From Aulostomus chinensis (lineage: Eukaryota > Chordata > Actinopteri > Syngnathiformes > Aulostomidae): DNA of 64,000 nt. Position numbers and translations under genes: made by a program. The stretch lies in NCBI GenBank assembly GCA_037954235.1, contig JBBMOA010000002.1, positions 14,738,509-14,802,508 of the forward strand. Reading direction: 5' to 3'. The notes below the pieces were generated by a model. It was not told the DNA's origin. It was given only the letters and a program-made list of their open reading frames with translations, and made no database searches. Numbering within the stretch: position 1 is the stretch's first letter; each line of letters begins with the position of its first letter. This document shows positions 63,566 through 64,000 of the stretch, piece after piece.

Positions 63566-64000
63566 AAACGGGCATCTTCGACAGTCTTTAGGAGTGTCAT
63601 ACCGAGCGAGTGTGGCTGCTGATCTTTGTTGTTTGTGTTGCTGTGTTGTGTTGTGCTGAGCTGTGCTTTGCTCTATAAAGTGGCACTTCTGATAGGGTTT
63701 GACGTGCTGCAGCAGATGTGCACAGACAGGGGTTGCACTAGAAAACCAGCAGTATTAGTCCAATCACAGCACTGGCAGTCAGACTGACATGTTGAATTTA
63801 TTATTCTTCTTTATTCAAACATTTGCTCATATCCTGTCAATGAGCCGTCTCTGTTGGATCTGCTAGCACCCAGTCAGACGTTGGTGCTCGGTGTCGTGTG
63901 TGTAGCCTACATTTCAGCAGCTGTTGGTTCAAAAAACTCTGGCGTACACAGACTGGGGTTGAGAAAAAAATGTAAAATATTCCATTCTGGATTTCCTTCT
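62819..64000. other. pcdh9 intron, distal part of window
   Basis: No exon seen. 62930-63230 is unique, with TTAATTCATAATTAATGCGC and other AT-rich cores flanked by moderate GC, and could be a conserved regulatory element. Confidence 0.4.
63521..63564 (+). repeat. Compound (TG)n(AG)n microsatellite
   Basis: TG run 63521-63540 switching directly to AG at 63541-63564, the same kind of junction as at 12.9 kb. Confidence 0.96.

Overview
The window is vertebrate nuclear DNA, almost certainly from a teleost fish. The evidence is one large intron-poor vertebrate gene, long non-coding flanks, many microsatellites (GATA, CA, TA, GA), and several dispersed repeat types typical of fish: V-SINE-type SINEs with TGGA tails, L2-like non-LTR relics, a non-autonomous hAT element and foldback MITEs. 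No bacterial-type genes, rRNA, tRNA genes or CRISPR arrays were seen.

The only convincing protein-coding gene is on the + strand. It is the large first coding exon of a delta-1 protocadherin recognised as protocadherin-9 (pcdh9). Its CDS runs from the ATG at 30802 to a splice donor at 33837/33838. It encodes a signal peptide, seven cadherin repeats, one membrane span and the CM1/CM2 part of the cytoplasmic tail. The CM3-containing 3' exons are not in the window and should lie further downstream. Before the CDS are a CpG-rich candidate promoter (about 29.38-29.68 kb), a likely non-coding 5' exon ending at 30249, and a short intron to about 30695. Everything after 33838 is therefore read as the first part of a long pcdh9 intron, and 1-29 kb as 5' intergenic sequence.

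The flanks are layered with mobile-element debris. Left side: SINEs at 0.6, 5.6, 13.2 and 21.3 kb, a reverse-transcriptase relic at 4.2-5.2 kb, a hairpin/hammerhead-like composite at 8.2-8.4 kb, a 1,060-bp hAT element with exact 8-bp target duplications at 10.5-11.6 kb, foldback repeats at 21.6 and 22.7 kb, and a LINE C-terminal relic at 24.3 kb. Right side (intron): a TIR element at 38.0-38.5 kb, a foldback MITE at 43.3-43.6 kb, an L2-like LINE relic at 49.4-50.7 kb, a chimeric SINE at 52.2 kb, a repeat complex with a 71-73 bp minisatellite at 54.3-56.2 kb, and two large GATA-type arrays (57.1-58.1 and 62.3-62.8 kb). A third such array lies upstream at 23.0-23.4 kb.

No previously undescribed multi-gene system is visible. 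The observations most worth a check are the structured repeats (the 155-bp higher-order GATA unit, the hammerhead-like inverted repeat, the dispersed hairpin repeat, the hAT element and the chimeric SINE) and a possible read-through short isoform of pcdh9. Several unique stretches resemble developmental enhancers, but only a genome comparison could show that.
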